Shown: positions 26,681 to 36,134, numbered from the stretch's first letter. The stretch: 64,000 nt of DNA from Rhizobium redzepovicii (GCF_019793435.1 NZ_JAILYH010000010.1:1-64000), one strand, 5' to 3'. Notes: generated by a model not told the origin, from the letters alone. Numbers and translations: made by a program.

Positions 26681-27154
26681 GAAGCGGCGAAGGCCCGGTA
26701 ACCTGTTCCCCGTCCCATGTCCCAACCATTTGACAAAGCGCAATTGACAAGGTCGAGGCCGCACCACAAGATGCAACCGAAGCGAAGCAAATGATTGGCA
26801 AAATAAGCGCTGAGAGAACCGATCGACCCGCGTTCGCCGCCACGAACATCAGCCAACCCCTTAGCCAAATGGGTCTGTCGGCTCTCTCGCGCTTACGTCT
26901 GGCACTGCCTTCCTGCATTCTTGGATGTTGAATGCAGGAAGAAAACGATACCCAGGTAAGAACTACTGCGCTCAGTAAAATCTGCCCGTGCATCACCTGT
27001 AGCTGAGATAATTGATGATTTCCGCCTTTGAATGCCGAAAGTCCCCGTTTCGATATTCGTCATCAACTGTCTCGCAATTTTTGTAGCTCTTCGCGTTTAA
27101 GACGTATATCCCAAGATTTCGGGATCGGAGGCATCGAGGAGAGGAAGAGTGGGA
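26681..27154. other. 474-base intergenic region without a supported gene
   Basis: A minus-strand frame (26664-26996, 110 codons, MMHGQILLSAVVLTW) has hydrophobic stretches but no ribosome-binding site that convinces and overlaps the 3' end of the response regulator gene. I leave it uncalled. The right end (27120-27154) carries GAGGAGAGGAAGAG, the ribosome-binding region of the LuxR-type gene. Confidence 0.4.
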
Positions 27155-27859
27155 ATGAACAACGCCCCGGCAATTCCCTTTCATGCCGGACCGGAGCTGA
27201 GCCGGGCGATCAACCGCACCGATTTTTTCCGGCTGCTGAAGTCGGCGGCACAGCACTACAACTTCGACAATTTCGCGCTTGCCCGTATTTCCGAGGCGTC
27301 TGCCCCTTTCGGGGAACGCGATATCGTCATCACCAATGTCGCCGAACGGCGTGTCGGCCTTTTCATCACGACGTTGAAGGAAGCGCTCGGGACCGTCCGG
27401 GCAAAGTCCGCCCAGTTTCTGGCAACGCCGGTTCATGGCAGGAGCGTACGGCCGGAAGATTATCGCTCGGATCTCGTTTTCAATGAGTTCCTGAGCGGCG
27501 TCTTTCTGTTCATCCCGCTGTTCACCCCCGAAGGGCGGCGCTATTGCCTCGTCCTCAGCGGCGAGCGTCAGGAGCCGGATCAGAGCGAGATCGCCGATAT
27601 GCTTCTCGACGCGATGCGCATTTTCGACAAGCTTTATGAGGAAATCCTGACACAGGAAATGTCCGGGCGGCTCACCCAGCGCGAGCAGGAAATCGTCAAA
27701 TGGACGAGCGAAGGCAAGACGTCGGCTGAGATCGCCATCATTCTCGGTCTTTCCGAACATACGGTCAATTCGCACATCACCGCGGCTGCGCGCAAACTTG
27801 ACGCCGTCAACCGCGTTCACATGGTGGCGATCGCCTTGCGGAACGGCTTGGTCACGTGA
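27155..27859 (+). CDS. LuxR-family transcriptional regulator
   Basis: This is a 234-residue regulator with an N-terminal ligand-binding-like domain (FFRLLKSAAQHYNFDNFALARI) and a C-terminal LuxR/GerE helix-turn-helix (LTQREQEIVKWTSEGKTSAEIAIILGLSEHTVNSHI). The general plan is that of the acyl-homoserine-lactone type and of VisN/VisR, but the acyl-lactone pocket residues are not clearly conserved. A GTG at 27149 is in frame; the ATG at 27155 is better placed after GAGGAAGAG. It is followed 31 bases later by a response regulator gene, probably co-transcribed. Confidence 0.85.
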   Translation: MNNAPAIPFHAGPELSRAINRTDFFRLLKSAAQHYNFDNFALARISEASAPFGERDIVITNVAERRVGLFITTLKEALGTVRAKSAQFLATPVHGRSVRPEDYRSDLVFNEFLSGVFLFIPLFTPEGRRYCLVLSGERQEPDQSEIADMLLDAMRIFDKLYEEILTQEMSGRLTQREQEIVKWTSEGKTSAEIAIILGLSEHTVNSHITAAARKLDAVNRVHMVAIALRNGLVT

Positions 27860-27890
27860 AGCCGGTTTCGGGATTGGGGAAATTAAGTCG

Positions 27891-28328
27891 ATGATCACCG
27901 AAACTGTGCGAAAGAATGCCGTGAAGGTTCTCTTCGTCGACGACGAATTCATCGAATTCCGTGCGCTCAAGAAGAAGATCGCCGATCTCTCCGAGCCGGC
28001 CGTCGAGGTTGAATATTCGCCATCGATCGGTGACGCGCTGGAAAAGATCCGCTTGGCGCGTTTCGATCTCATCCTGCTCGACAACCGCCTGCTGCCGAAC
28101 GCCGATTTCCGCGAAACGGTGCCGGAACTGCGCGGCATCGGCTTCACCGGCCCGATCGGCGTCGTCTCGACCGACATATCGGGCGGCTATTTCCAGGAAT
28201 TCCCCGATTACGGCGTCGATTTCCGCATCGGCAAGGACGAAATCGACGCCCAGACGCTGCAGCACATCATCCGCGAATATGTGAATTATGACGTCCCGGA
28301 TTTCTGGAAGGACGATTACAGCATCTGA
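27891..28328 (+). CDS. Response regulator receiver-like protein
   Basis: This 145-residue receiver has the acidic pair DDE at residues 17-19 and D64 in FDLILLDNRLLPN. It departs from the standard fold: the residues after D64 are NRLLPNADF instead of xxMPxxDG, the switch region is VVSTDISGG, and the conserved Lys appears as RIGKDEID. It may be an atypical receiver. GGGGAAATT precedes the ATG. It follows the LuxR-type gene and precedes, on the other strand, a histidine kinase gene. Confidence 0.8.
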   Translation: MITETVRKNAVKVLFVDDEFIEFRALKKKIADLSEPAVEVEYSPSIGDALEKIRLARFDLILLDNRLLPNADFRETVPELRGIGFTGPIGVVSTDISGGYFQEFPDYGVDFRIGKDEIDAQTLQHIIREYVNYDVPDFWKDDYSI

Positions 28329-28346
28329 AAAGACGCACGCTTTCAG

Positions 28347-28450
28347 ATGCATGTCGCCTGGTAGTGTGCAGCGGTTCCGGGATAACGACATGCATCAAAA
28401 CAAAGAACTAAAGCGCGTCGCATGAATCAAGTTTGACGCGGCGCGCTTTA
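28347..28450. repeat. RIME-like intergenic repeat, type B copy 1
   Basis: The element begins ATGCATGTCGCC, continues GTGCAGCGGTTCCGG and CGACATGCAT (inverted to the start), then has AAAACAAAGAACTAAAGCGCGTCGC and ends GCGCGCTTTA, which inverts the AAAGCGCG. Two further copies are at 50442 and 55172. The double-hairpin design matches the intergenic mosaic elements known in rhizobia. Confidence 0.8.
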
Positions 28451-28453
28451 AGC

Positions 28454-29164
28454 TCAGGCGACCGGAAGGCGGATGAGGAAGCGGCTGCCGCTTTGATCCG
28501 AATGTTCGAGGCTGAGATCGCCGCCAAGCGCTGCCAGAAACTCTCGCGCCGTCGTCAGTCCGAGGCCGGCGCCCGGCACCGTTCCCGCCTTCGGCAATTT
28601 CCAGAACGGCTCGAAGATCCGCTCCCGATAGGCCGGATCAATGCCCGCCCCATTGTCGGAAATCCGGATGAACCAATTCGCCACCTCCCGCTCCGCGCTG
28701 ATGACCACATGAAGCGGCGCTTCGCTGCGATAGGTCAGCGCATTGATCAGCAGATGCCGCAGCACTAGGCCGAGCAGGGCGGGATCGCTCCGGAGCGAGG
28801 GCAGACCCTGGCTTTCCAGTGTCGCATCGGAAACCGCGGTTTCATCGGTCAGTTCGCCCCAGACATTTTCGGCCAGCGCCTGCAGATCGACCTCTTCGGG
28901 CGTCACCTGAGGTGCTCCACCGGCAAGGCTCATCAATGCCTTGGTCAGGCGCTGCGCGGCTTGCGCCTTTTCCATGATCATCCGGAGGCTCTGAAGCTGT
29001 TCGCCGTCGAGCGTTCCCTCGAGATCGTCGAGCAGCAGTTCGGCATACATGGCGATATGGCGCAGCGGCGATTGCAAATCGTGCGAGGCGGTTGCGAGAA
29101 AACGCTTGATGCGCTCCTCGCTGCTATCGTCCACTTCCGGTCGTCTCGTCGGGTTTGATGACAT
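28454..29164 (-). CDS. Small cytoplasmic sensor histidine kinase
   Basis: This 236-residue kinase has only a HisKA domain (FLATASHDLQSPLRHIAMYAELL, His near residue 30) and an ATPase domain (LLINALTYRSEAP as N-box, RISDNGAGIDPAYRERIFEPFWK, GAGLGLTTAREFL). No membrane segment or sensor domain is visible, so a partner must supply the signal. The frame is open to 29275, but MSSNPTRRPEVDDSSEE at 29164 gives the more natural start. It converges with the receiver gene at 27891, a plausible partner. Confidence 0.82.
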   Translation of the reverse strand: MSSNPTRRPEVDDSSEERIKRFLATASHDLQSPLRHIAMYAELLLDDLEGTLDGEQLQSLRMIMEKAQAAQRLTKALMSLAGGAPQVTPEEVDLQALAENVWGELTDETAVSDATLESQGLPSLRSDPALLGLVLRHLLINALTYRSEAPLHVVISAEREVANWFIRISDNGAGIDPAYRERIFEPFWKLPKAGTVPGAGLGLTTAREFLAALGGDLSLEHSDQSGSRFLIRLPVA

Positions 29165-29279
29165 TTGGCGGTTTCCCCGATCTCTGCTGCTAGCGCCCCA
29201 CATCCTATCAGACGCGCCACGGGCGCGGTAATCCTTTGAATCGCTGCAGGATTTTATCCTTGCAGTCATCGACAATAGA

Positions 29280-29313
29280 AAGAGGGCGCCGGCTCTGCAA
29301 CCGGCGCCCTCTT
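29280..29313 (-). terminator. Rho-independent terminator of secDF
   Basis: A perfect 13-base stem (AAGAGGGCGCCGG with CCGGCGCCCTCTT) encloses an 8-base loop. Read on the minus strand it is followed by TTTCTATT. It lies 24 bases after the secDF stop codon. Confidence 0.9.
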
Positions 29314-29337
29314 CAAGGATGTGTTAACAGGCGGATT

Positions 29338-31887
29338 TTAGCTCGCCGACTTGCGCGGGCGGCCCTGTTCCGGCGGGATGATTTCGACGGCGCCATCGGT
29401 TGCCGCTGCCGCCTTGGCATGGCGGCGGCGCCAGTCGCCGAGGAAGAGCAGGATCGGTGCCGCGATGAAGATCGACGAGGCGCCGGCCACGAGAATGCCG
29501 AAGACCATCGGGATTGCGAAGCTCGAGACGGCGCTGCCGCCCCAGATCGCCATCGGCACCAGGGCGAGGAAGGCCGTCGCATTGGTGTAGAGGCTTCGTG
29601 CCAGGGTCTCGTTGATCGACTTGTCGATGATCTCGCGCAGCGGCATCGACTTGTAGAGCCGCATGTTTTCACGCATGCGGTCATAGACGACGACCTTGTC
29701 GTTCACCGAGTAACCGACGAGCGTCAGGATGGCGGCGATGGCCGTCAGGTTGAAGTCGAGGCCGGTGATCGCAAAGAAGCCGATCGCCTTGGTGACGTCG
29801 AGCACCAGCGTGACGATGGCGCCGACGGCAAACGGCCATTCGAACCGCACCCAGATATAGATGAGCATCGCGAGGCTGGCGATCACCACCGACAGGATGC
29901 CGGCCCAGGCAAGCTCGCCGCTGACCTTCGGCCCGATGACATCCGTGCCTTCGACGGTGGCGGTCGGATCGATCTTGGCGACTTCGGCCTTCAGCTTGGT
30001 CACCGCTGCCGTCTGCGCCTCTTCGCCGCCTTCCTGCCGCTGGGCGCGAACCAGAATGCTGCTTTTGTCGCCGAAGGACTGCAGCGTGATTTCGCCGAGG
30101 CCGAGACTATCAAGACCTTCGCGGAACTTTGCCAGATCGGCGACCCCTTGGGTCTTGACGGACATCTGGATGCCGCCGCGGAAATCGACGCCGTAGTTGA
30201 GGCCGGGGTGAATGAAGAGCACGACGGAGGCGATCGAAAGCAGCGCCGACACGGTGACGCCGAAGAAGCGTGCCTTCATGAACTCGATGTGCTTGTCATA
30301 AGGGCTGAACGGGATCAACGGCCGGATATTCAGCACCTTGAACTTCCGACGGCGGGTGATCTCGATCATCGCAACGCGAACGAAGGCGACCGAGGTGAAC
30401 ATCGAGATGATCAGGCCGAGCGCCATGGTCACGGCAAAGCCGCGAACCGGGCCGGAACCGAAAAAGAACAGGATGGCCGCGGCGATCAGGGCCGTCATAT
30501 TGCCGTCGATGATCGTCGAATAGGCACGATTGAAGCCGGTATCGATGGCGGCGAAGGCGCCCTTGCCCTTGCGGGTCTCTTCACGAATACGCTCGTTGAT
30601 GAGGACGTTCGCATCGACCGCAAGGCCGATGCCGAGAACGATACCGGCAATGCCCGGCAGCGTCAGCGTCGCACCGACCAGCGTCAGGGCCGAGAAGGTC
30701 AGGATCGTGTGGATCAGCAGCGCGATATTCGCCAGCACGCCCCAGGTGCCATAGAGAACGAAAATGAAGACTGCAACGAGGATAAAGCCGACGATGCCGG
30801 AATAAATACCCATCTTGATGGCATCGGCGCCGAGGTCGGCGCCGACGGTGCGTTCCTCGATGACCGTCAGCTTGGCGGGCAGGGCGCCGGCGCGCAGCAT
30901 GGCGGCAAGCGTCGTTGCGCTGTCGGCCGAGAAGTTGCCGGAGATCTGGCCGGAACCGCCGGTGATCGGCTCGCGGATGACGGGCGCGCTCAGCACCTTG
31001 TCGTCGAGGACGATAGCGAAGGGATTGCCGACATTCTGACGGGTGATATCGGCAAAACGGCTGGCGCCGGCGCTGTCGAAGCGGAAGCTGACGATCGGCT
31101 CATGCGTGTTCGGGTCGAAGCTGACGCGGGCGTCGGAAAGCCGGTCGCCGGAGAGTTCGACGCGGTCAAGCACCGGATAGGTCCGGCCTTCATCGTCCTT
31201 CAGCATGGTCACGCCGGGGCCGGGCTGGTTGTTCGGCGACAGCATATGGAACGACATCTTCGCCGTGGAGCCGAGAAGCTGGCGCAGCCGCGTCGGATCC
31301 TGTGCGCCCGGCAGCTGCACGAGCACGCGATTGGCGCCGATGCGCTGAATGGTCGGCTCGGAAACGCCGACCTGGTCGACGCGCTGGCGGATGACTTCAA
31401 GGCTCTGCTGGACGGCGTTGTCGACATTGGCGGAGATGCCGGCCTTGGAGAAGCCGATGGTAATGGTCGCTCCGTTCGCTATGACATCAAGATCCGACTG
31501 GCCGGCGCTGAGGCCGGTGCTGATCGGGTTGGCGAGCGTCTTGAGGTCGGTGACGGCAGCATCGCTCTGCGTGGCATCGGTCAGCGTCACGACGATTTGG
31601 TTCTGGCTGCGGACGACGGCCTTCGGCTGGATGCCCTTTTCGCGCAGCACGCGACGCGCATCCTGAAGCAGCGATTGCAGCCGCTCCTTGGTCAGATCCG
31701 CCTCGTCGACTTCCAGAACGAGATGCGAGCCGCCGCGAAGGTCGAGACCGAGCGACACCTGTTCATGCGGCAGCCATGCCGGCACGCGCTGAAGGACAGA
31801 TTGCGGCAGGACGTTAGGCAGGGCGATCAATAGGCCGATCAGGATGATCACCGTATAGGTGAACACCAGCCATGGTGAAGTACGCAT
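29338..31887 (-). CDS. secDF: Protein translocase SecDF fusion
   Basis: This is an 849-residue fusion of SecD and SecF, the proton-driven accessory of the SecYEG translocon. The SecD half opens with one membrane segment and the family motif LGLDLRGGSHLVLEVD (D1), followed by the periplasmic P1 domain and a helix bundle containing LGLAVDANVLINERI. The SecF half starts near residue 535 with GLNYGVDFRGGIQMSVKT, followed by GYSVNDKVVVYDRMREN. About twelve membrane segments are expected. Many bacteria keep secD and secF separate; the fusion is found in several groups, including rhizobia. Confidence 0.97.
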   Translation of the reverse strand: MRTSPWLVFTYTVIILIGLLIALPNVLPQSVLQRVPAWLPHEQVSLGLDLRGGSHLVLEVDEADLTKERLQSLLQDARRVLREKGIQPKAVVRSQNQIVVTLTDATQSDAAVTDLKTLANPISTGLSAGQSDLDVIANGATITIGFSKAGISANVDNAVQQSLEVIRQRVDQVGVSEPTIQRIGANRVLVQLPGAQDPTRLRQLLGSTAKMSFHMLSPNNQPGPGVTMLKDDEGRTYPVLDRVELSGDRLSDARVSFDPNTHEPIVSFRFDSAGASRFADITRQNVGNPFAIVLDDKVLSAPVIREPITGGSGQISGNFSADSATTLAAMLRAGALPAKLTVIEERTVGADLGADAIKMGIYSGIVGFILVAVFIFVLYGTWGVLANIALLIHTILTFSALTLVGATLTLPGIAGIVLGIGLAVDANVLINERIREETRKGKGAFAAIDTGFNRAYSTIIDGNMTALIAAAILFFFGSGPVRGFAVTMALGLIISMFTSVAFVRVAMIEITRRRKFKVLNIRPLIPFSPYDKHIEFMKARFFGVTVSALLSIASVVLFIHPGLNYGVDFRGGIQMSVKTQGVADLAKFREGLDSLGLGEITLQSFGDKSSILVRAQRQEGGEEAQTAAVTKLKAEVAKIDPTATVEGTDVIGPKVSGELAWAGILSVVIASLAMLIYIWVRFEWPFAVGAIVTLVLDVTKAIGFFAITGLDFNLTAIAAILTLVGYSVNDKVVVYDRMRENMRLYKSMPLREIIDKSINETLARSLYTNATAFLALVPMAIWGGSAVSSFAIPMVFGILVAGASSIFIAAPILLFLGDWRRRHAKAAAATDGAVEIIPPEQGRPRKSAS

Positions 31888-31970
31888 GTTGTATTCCTTA
31901 GATAATCGAGGGCCGGCGCTCGGGCGCTGGCGGCATGTCGTCAGATGTCGGAAGCGCCTCGGCGCAAACG

Positions 31971-32390
31971 TCAGGCAGCGACCGGCGGTCCGCGCGGTTG
32001 ATGGGTCCTGGAGATCGCGGCATGACGCGGAGCATCAAATGCCGGAAAGGCGGCTGCAATGGTCCAGCCGGCGAGATCGACATCCGGGGCAGCGGCAAGC
32101 ATGGGCGATCCGCCGTCATGGGCCGCCTGCTTCGGCGCAAGCCGGCGCTCGGTGGCAAGCACGCCACGCACGGCATCGCGCGCGGTCAGCTGCGGCGGCT
32201 GTGTATCCCGGCCGGAAGAGGAAAGCGTATTGACGGCGGCAGCCGGCGAAATGACCAGATTGCCGCCGACGAGCAGGCCGATATAGGCAAGGATGGCGAC
32301 AAGCAGGGAAGCGGCGACACGGCTGGTCAGATGGTGCTGATCCAGCTCCACCTTCTCCGTCCCGGCGATGTCACTCCCGTATCGGCTCAA
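31971..32390 (-). CDS. Hypothetical small membrane protein upstream of secDF
   Basis: A 139-codon frame from a TTG codon at 32390 has one clear membrane segment (VAASLLVAILAYIGLLVGGNLVI, about residues 25-47) and a Pro/Ala-rich tail that would lie outside the cytoplasm. An internal GTG near residue 14 is another possible start. It lies in line with the Kef-type antiporter gene and secDF. No family is recognised. The opposite strand also has a long open frame, but that one has no membrane or domain features. Confidence 0.45.
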   Translation of the reverse strand: MSRYGSDIAGTEKVELDQHHLTSRVAASLLVAILAYIGLLVGGNLVISPAAAVNTLSSSGRDTQPPQLTARDAVRGVLATERRLAPKQAAHDGGSPMLAAAPDVDLAGWTIAAAFPAFDAPRHAAISRTHQPRGPPVAA

Positions 32391-32405
32391 AAGCGCGCCA
32401 ATCTC

Positions 32406-34226
32406 TCATTCTTTTGGCGGCGGAGGCTCATCCGCCGCAATAATTGTATCAGGCCCATGCCCGTCTTCATAGGGCACACTGTCATGATGCACTTGAGCGA
32501 GCCGGTCAACCATGCCAAGCGCGATTTCACGCTCGCCCATGATGACGGTGTCGGCGCCATAGTGCTTCAATTCATCGACCTCGGCATCGGAATGGGCGCG
32601 GGCGACGATGAGGATCGACGGATTGACGCTGCGCGCCTGCTCGGCAATGCGGCAGGCCTCGAAGGCGTTCGGGATGGCGATGGCGATGCTGCGGGCGCCG
32701 GAAAGATTGGCGAGGTCGAGGGTTTCCCGCATCACCGCATTGCCCATCAGGGTTTCGACCCCTTGCGCCCTCAGCTCGCCGATGCGCTTGTCGGAATCCT
32801 CGATGACGAGAAAAGGTGTGGCTGACGATTTGAGATTCTGTCCGACGATGCTGCCGACCCGCCCGTAGCCGACGAGAATGGCGTGGCCGCGGAGAGCAGT
32901 CGGGTGCACCTCGTCGTCTTCGGGCTGCACCTCTTCATGAGCGACCGCCGCATCCGCGGAGGGGGCGGATTCCACCGCGGCTTCCTCTCTTTTTGCGCCT
33001 TCTAGCATCGGCCGCATGCGGTCGCAGAGGAAGAACAGCAGCGGATTGAGGATGATCGAGATGATGGCGCCGGCCAGGATCAGATCGCGGCCTTCCTCCG
33101 GCAGCAGCCCGAGTTCGACGCCGAGGGCGGCGAGAATGAAGGAGAATTCGCCGATCTGGCCAAGGCTGGCCGAAATCGTCAGCGCCGTGCCGAGCGGCTT
33201 CTTGAAGGTGAGCACGATCAGCAGGGCGGCGACGGATTTGCCGATGACGATGATGAAGATGGTGGCGAGGATCGGCAGCGGCCTGTCGATCAGGATGTTC
33301 GGATCGAACAACATGCCGACCGAGACGAAGAAGAGCACGGCGAAGGCGTCACGCAGCGGCAGGCTTTCCTGGGCGGCGCGATGGCTGAGTTCGCTTTCGG
33401 CAAGCACCATGCCGGCAAAGAAAGCGCCGAGCGCCAGCGACACGCCGAAAAGCTTGGCCGCGCCGAAAGCGACGCCGAGCGCGATCGCCAGCACGCCGAG
33501 CCGGAAGAGCTCGCGCGACCCGGTATGGGCGATGCGGTGCATCGTCCAGGGAATGAGCTTGCGGCCGAAGACCAGCATCAGCGCCACGAACAGCGCCACT
33601 TTCACCAGCGTCATGGCGATCATGCCGCCGATGCCGAGATCGAGCCCGAACAGCCGGTTCAGTCCGGCCGAGAGCGGCTCGACCGGCGCGTGACCCTCAC
33701 CGCCGATGCTGGCTGCGGCCGGGATCAGCACCAGCGCCAGCACCATGGCGAGATCCTCGACAATCAGCCAACCGACGGCGATCCTGCCGCGCTCCGTCTC
33801 GACCAGGCGCCGCTCCTGCAGCGCTTTCAACAGCACCACTGTGGAAGCGACCGAAAGCGCCAGGCCGAAGACCAGGCTGCCGCCGGTCGGCCAGCCCAAG
33901 AAGGCACCGAGCCCCCAGCCGAGCAGTGTCGCAAAGGCGATCTGGGCGATCGCGCCGGGCACGGCGATGCCGCGCACCGACAGCAAGTCCTTGAGCGAGA
34001 AATGCAGCCCGACGCCGAACATCAGCAGGATGACGCCGATTTCGGCAAGCTCCGGAGCCAGGCTCTGATCCGCCACATAACCCGGCGTATGCGGGCCTAC
34101 CAGAACGCCGGCAATCAGATAGCCCACCAGCGGCGGCATGCGCAGCCGATGGGCAAACGCGCCGAAGATGAAAGCCAGCACGAGGCCGCCGACGATTGTC
34201 GAAATCAAGGGCGTATCGTGCGGCAT
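32406..34226 (-). CDS. Kef/YbaL-type monovalent cation:proton antiporter (CPA2)
   Basis: This is a 606-residue protein with an N-terminal CPA2 antiporter domain of about twelve helices (PLVGYLIAGVLVGPHTPG; LFFVSVGMLFDP) and a C-terminal TrkA-N domain (HAILVGYGRVGSIVGQNL) that binds a nucleotide. A divergent acidic linker (SAPSADAAVAHEEVQPEDDEVH) joins them. It probably exchanges K+ or Na+ for H+ at the inner membrane under control of nucleotide or redox state. Length and layout match the YbaL branch more than KefC. The start at 34226 follows GGGAGACAG. Confidence 0.92.
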   Translation of the reverse strand: MPHDTPLISTIVGGLVLAFIFGAFAHRLRMPPLVGYLIAGVLVGPHTPGYVADQSLAPELAEIGVILLMFGVGLHFSLKDLLSVRGIAVPGAIAQIAFATLLGWGLGAFLGWPTGGSLVFGLALSVASTVVLLKALQERRLVETERGRIAVGWLIVEDLAMVLALVLIPAAASIGGEGHAPVEPLSAGLNRLFGLDLGIGGMIAMTLVKVALFVALMLVFGRKLIPWTMHRIAHTGSRELFRLGVLAIALGVAFGAAKLFGVSLALGAFFAGMVLAESELSHRAAQESLPLRDAFAVLFFVSVGMLFDPNILIDRPLPILATIFIIVIGKSVAALLIVLTFKKPLGTALTISASLGQIGEFSFILAALGVELGLLPEEGRDLILAGAIISIILNPLLFFLCDRMRPMLEGAKREEAAVESAPSADAAVAHEEVQPEDDEVHPTALRGHAILVGYGRVGSIVGQNLKSSATPFLVIEDSDKRIGELRAQGVETLMGNAVMRETLDLANLSGARSIAIAIPNAFEACRIAEQARSVNPSILIVARAHSDAEVDELKHYGADTVIMGEREIALGMVDRLAQVHHDSVPYEDGHGPDTIIAADEPPPPKE

Positions 34227-34305
34227 TGCTGTCTCCCGATCTGGAAATCCCGTTTATAATGTGACATATATGGTTTATATCGACCAATATGGGCAAGTTG
34301 TAATC

Positions 34306-34560
34306 ATGGGTCAAGGCGCAAGGGAAACAATTCTGACCCCGGCTCTCTGCCGGGCGGCGCGCGGCCTGCTCGACTGGACCCAGACCGATCTTGCCGAAAG
34401 GGCGGCCGTCTCCCGCAGCACCATCCGCGATTATGAGGGGCGCCACCACAACATCCACCGCGCGACGGAGGCGCAGCTGCGCCTCGCCTTCGAGGAAGGC
34501 GGCGTCAGATTCGTCGAGATCGAAGGGGCGGGCACCGGCCTCTGCCTGCCCACGGCATAA
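34306..34560 (+). CDS. XRE-family helix-turn-helix regulator
   Basis: This 84-residue protein is little more than a DNA-binding domain: LCRAARGLLDWTQTDLAERAAVSRSTIRDYEG is a Cro/C1-type helix-turn-helix. The tail LRLAFEEGGVRFVEIEGAGTGLCL is shared with short rhizobial XRE proteins. The start is uncertain; ATG 34306 gives the compact form and ATG 34270 would add 12 residues. It is divergent from the antiporter gene with 79 bases between, so it may control it. Confidence 0.78.
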   Translation: MGQGARETILTPALCRAARGLLDWTQTDLAERAAVSRSTIRDYEGRHHNIHRATEAQLRLAFEEGGVRFVEIEGAGTGLCLPTA

Positions 34561-34565
34561 TTTCC

Positions 34566-34695
34566 TAAAGCGCGTCGCGATTTTCAGATTCGCTCCTTGC
34601 GCTTTAGCTGTTCGTTTTTACGCATGTCGTTGCGGCAAAGGCGCTTCGCGCTTTGCCTGGGAAAACCGCGGCACGGGTTTGCGCGACAGGCTTTA
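34566..34695. repeat. RIME-like intergenic repeat, type A copy 2
   Basis: It begins TAAAGCGCGTCGCGA and TTTTCAGATTCGCTCC like the copy at 20212, has GTTTTTACGCATGTCGTTGCGGCAAA, then a longer inner hairpin than copy 1 (GGCGCTTCGCGC and GGAAAACCGCGG), and ends GCGCGACAGGCTTTAA. It separates the convergent XRE and ArnT-like genes. Confidence 0.75.
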
Positions 34696-34712
34696 AATCG
34701 GAATCGATTGGC

Positions 34713-36134
34713 TCAGGGTGCCAGGCAGGCTGCGGCGACCTTGTAGACGGAGAGCGACTTGCCCTTGTAATAGCCCTCGGTCGGCTGCCAGTTCTTCAGC
34801 ACCTCGGGCGTCTCGGAGGCGCAGCTGAAGGGCCCGATCGTCAGGTAAAGCACCTTTCCGGGGATGTCGGCCGGCAACGCGAATTCCTGTTCGTAATAGC
34901 TCTCCGGAAGGCCGGCGGGCGCCCGTGCATAGATTCTGTAGGGCGCATCGCGCAGCGTGTAGAAAAGATCGGCGACCATGTCGCGATCGTCGGTGACGAT
35001 GATGTCGGTGCCGGCCTGAGCCGCGAGTGCGGCGGTCTCGCGGCTGACCTCGGCGCGGCCGAGATAGCGCTTCATCACTTCGTCGCCGTTCGGCAGCAGC
35101 AACTGCTGCGGAAAGATCGTCGCCAGCGGAAAGAGCAGGCTGGCGATGCCGTTGATGCCGAGCGACAGCCGCAGGCCCTTCGGCCACATCCGGTAAAGCA
35201 GCCAGACGGCGAGGATGGTGCCGGCGACATAGGCGGTCACGGCCCAGTTGGCATAGGCCTTGGCGACCGTTGCCTGCAGCGTGATCAGCACCACCACCGG
35301 CATCGACAGCCAGACCAGCATCTTTTCCCGGTCGTCGCTCCTGCCCCTGATCATCCGATAGACCGCCCAAAGCATCGCAAAGAAGATGATCGGCCCGACG
35401 ACGCCGAACTGGGCGGAGAAGAATTCAAGCCCGCGACGGAGATTGATGCCGAGATCGCTCCAATGGGCGATATCCTGCGTATGCCGCACCGTCGTATTGT
35501 TGTGCTGCAGGTTCCACCAGAGGTTGGGCAGGGCGACGACCGCCGCGACCGCAACCGCGACGATGAAATCCCGGATGGCGATGCGCGCCGCCGGAATGAG
35601 GAGGAGGGCAAGCGCGCCGCCCGGAACAACGAACAGCACCGCATATTTCGTCAGGAAGGCGAGGCCGACGCCGAGGCCCATGACCAGCGCCAGCCCGACC
35701 GAGCGCCGCTGTGTCAGGCTGAAATAGGCAAGCAGGGTGATCGCGATGAAGAACAGCAGGATGACATCGGTCGAGAAAAACACCGAAGAAAGCGCCACAC
35801 CCGGGAGGGTAATATAGGCGGCGCCCGTCCAGCCTTCGATCTCCGGGCCGACGAAACGCTTTGCAACCTTCATCAAAACAAGTGCCGCCGCCATGTGGAT
35901 GAGCGGCCCGGAGAGCCTGATCCAGTAGATGGCGTCGGAGCCGGAAAGCGCGGTCATCGCCCGGATTACCCAGGCGATCATCGGCGGCTTGGAATAATAG
36001 CCGAGATCAAGATTCTGCGCCCAGAACCAGTACTGCGCCTCATCGACGAAAAGGTCCGTCCGGTCGAAAACTAGCGTGACGACGCGCCAGAGCGTGAAGC
36101 CGAGAACGATGAGAAGACCAGATCTGGGGGACAT
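34713..36134 (-). CDS. ArnT-like GT39/GT83 membrane glycosyltransferase
   Basis: This 473-residue membrane protein starts MSPRSGLLIVLGFTLWRVVTLVF and has about eleven hydrophobic helices. The first periplasmic loop has DRTDLFVDEAQYWFWAQNLDLGYYSKPPMIAWVIR, the family's catalytic-loop pattern (Asp/Glu plus YYxKPP). It belongs with the PMT/ArnT superfamily, which moves a sugar from a polyprenyl phosphate donor to lipid A, core sugars or protein. A short periplasmic C-terminal domain follows. The acceptor is unknown. Confidence 0.88.
   Translation of the reverse strand: MSPRSGLLIVLGFTLWRVVTLVFDRTDLFVDEAQYWFWAQNLDLGYYSKPPMIAWVIRAMTALSGSDAIYWIRLSGPLIHMAAALVLMKVAKRFVGPEIEGWTGAAYITLPGVALSSVFFSTDVILLFFIAITLLAYFSLTQRRSVGLALVMGLGVGLAFLTKYAVLFVVPGGALALLLIPAARIAIRDFIVAVAVAAVVALPNLWWNLQHNNTTVRHTQDIAHWSDLGINLRRGLEFFSAQFGVVGPIIFFAMLWAVYRMIRGRSDDREKMLVWLSMPVVVLITLQATVAKAYANWAVTAYVAGTILAVWLLYRMWPKGLRLSLGINGIASLLFPLATIFPQQLLLPNGDEVMKRYLGRAEVSRETAALAAQAGTDIIVTDDRDMVADLFYTLRDAPYRIYARAPAGLPESYYEQEFALPADIPGKVLYLTIGPFSCASETPEVLKNWQPTEGYYKGKSLSVYKVAAACLAP

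Noticed and set aside
26664..26996. 110-codon minus-strand frame with hydrophobic stretches
   Set aside because: It overlaps the 3' end of a response regulator gene and has no convincing ribosome-binding site. Its two hydrophobic parts could be chance.
29236..31833. 865-codon open frame on the plus strand opposite secDF
   Set aside because: It is the antisense shadow of secDF. The Asp/Arg/Gly/His-rich composition and lack of domains are typical of a reverse-frame shadow in GC-rich DNA.
31935..32825. 296-codon plus-strand frame opposite the small membrane protein and antiporter end
   Set aside because: No ribosome-binding site and no domain features. It spans two genes on the opposite strand that fit better.
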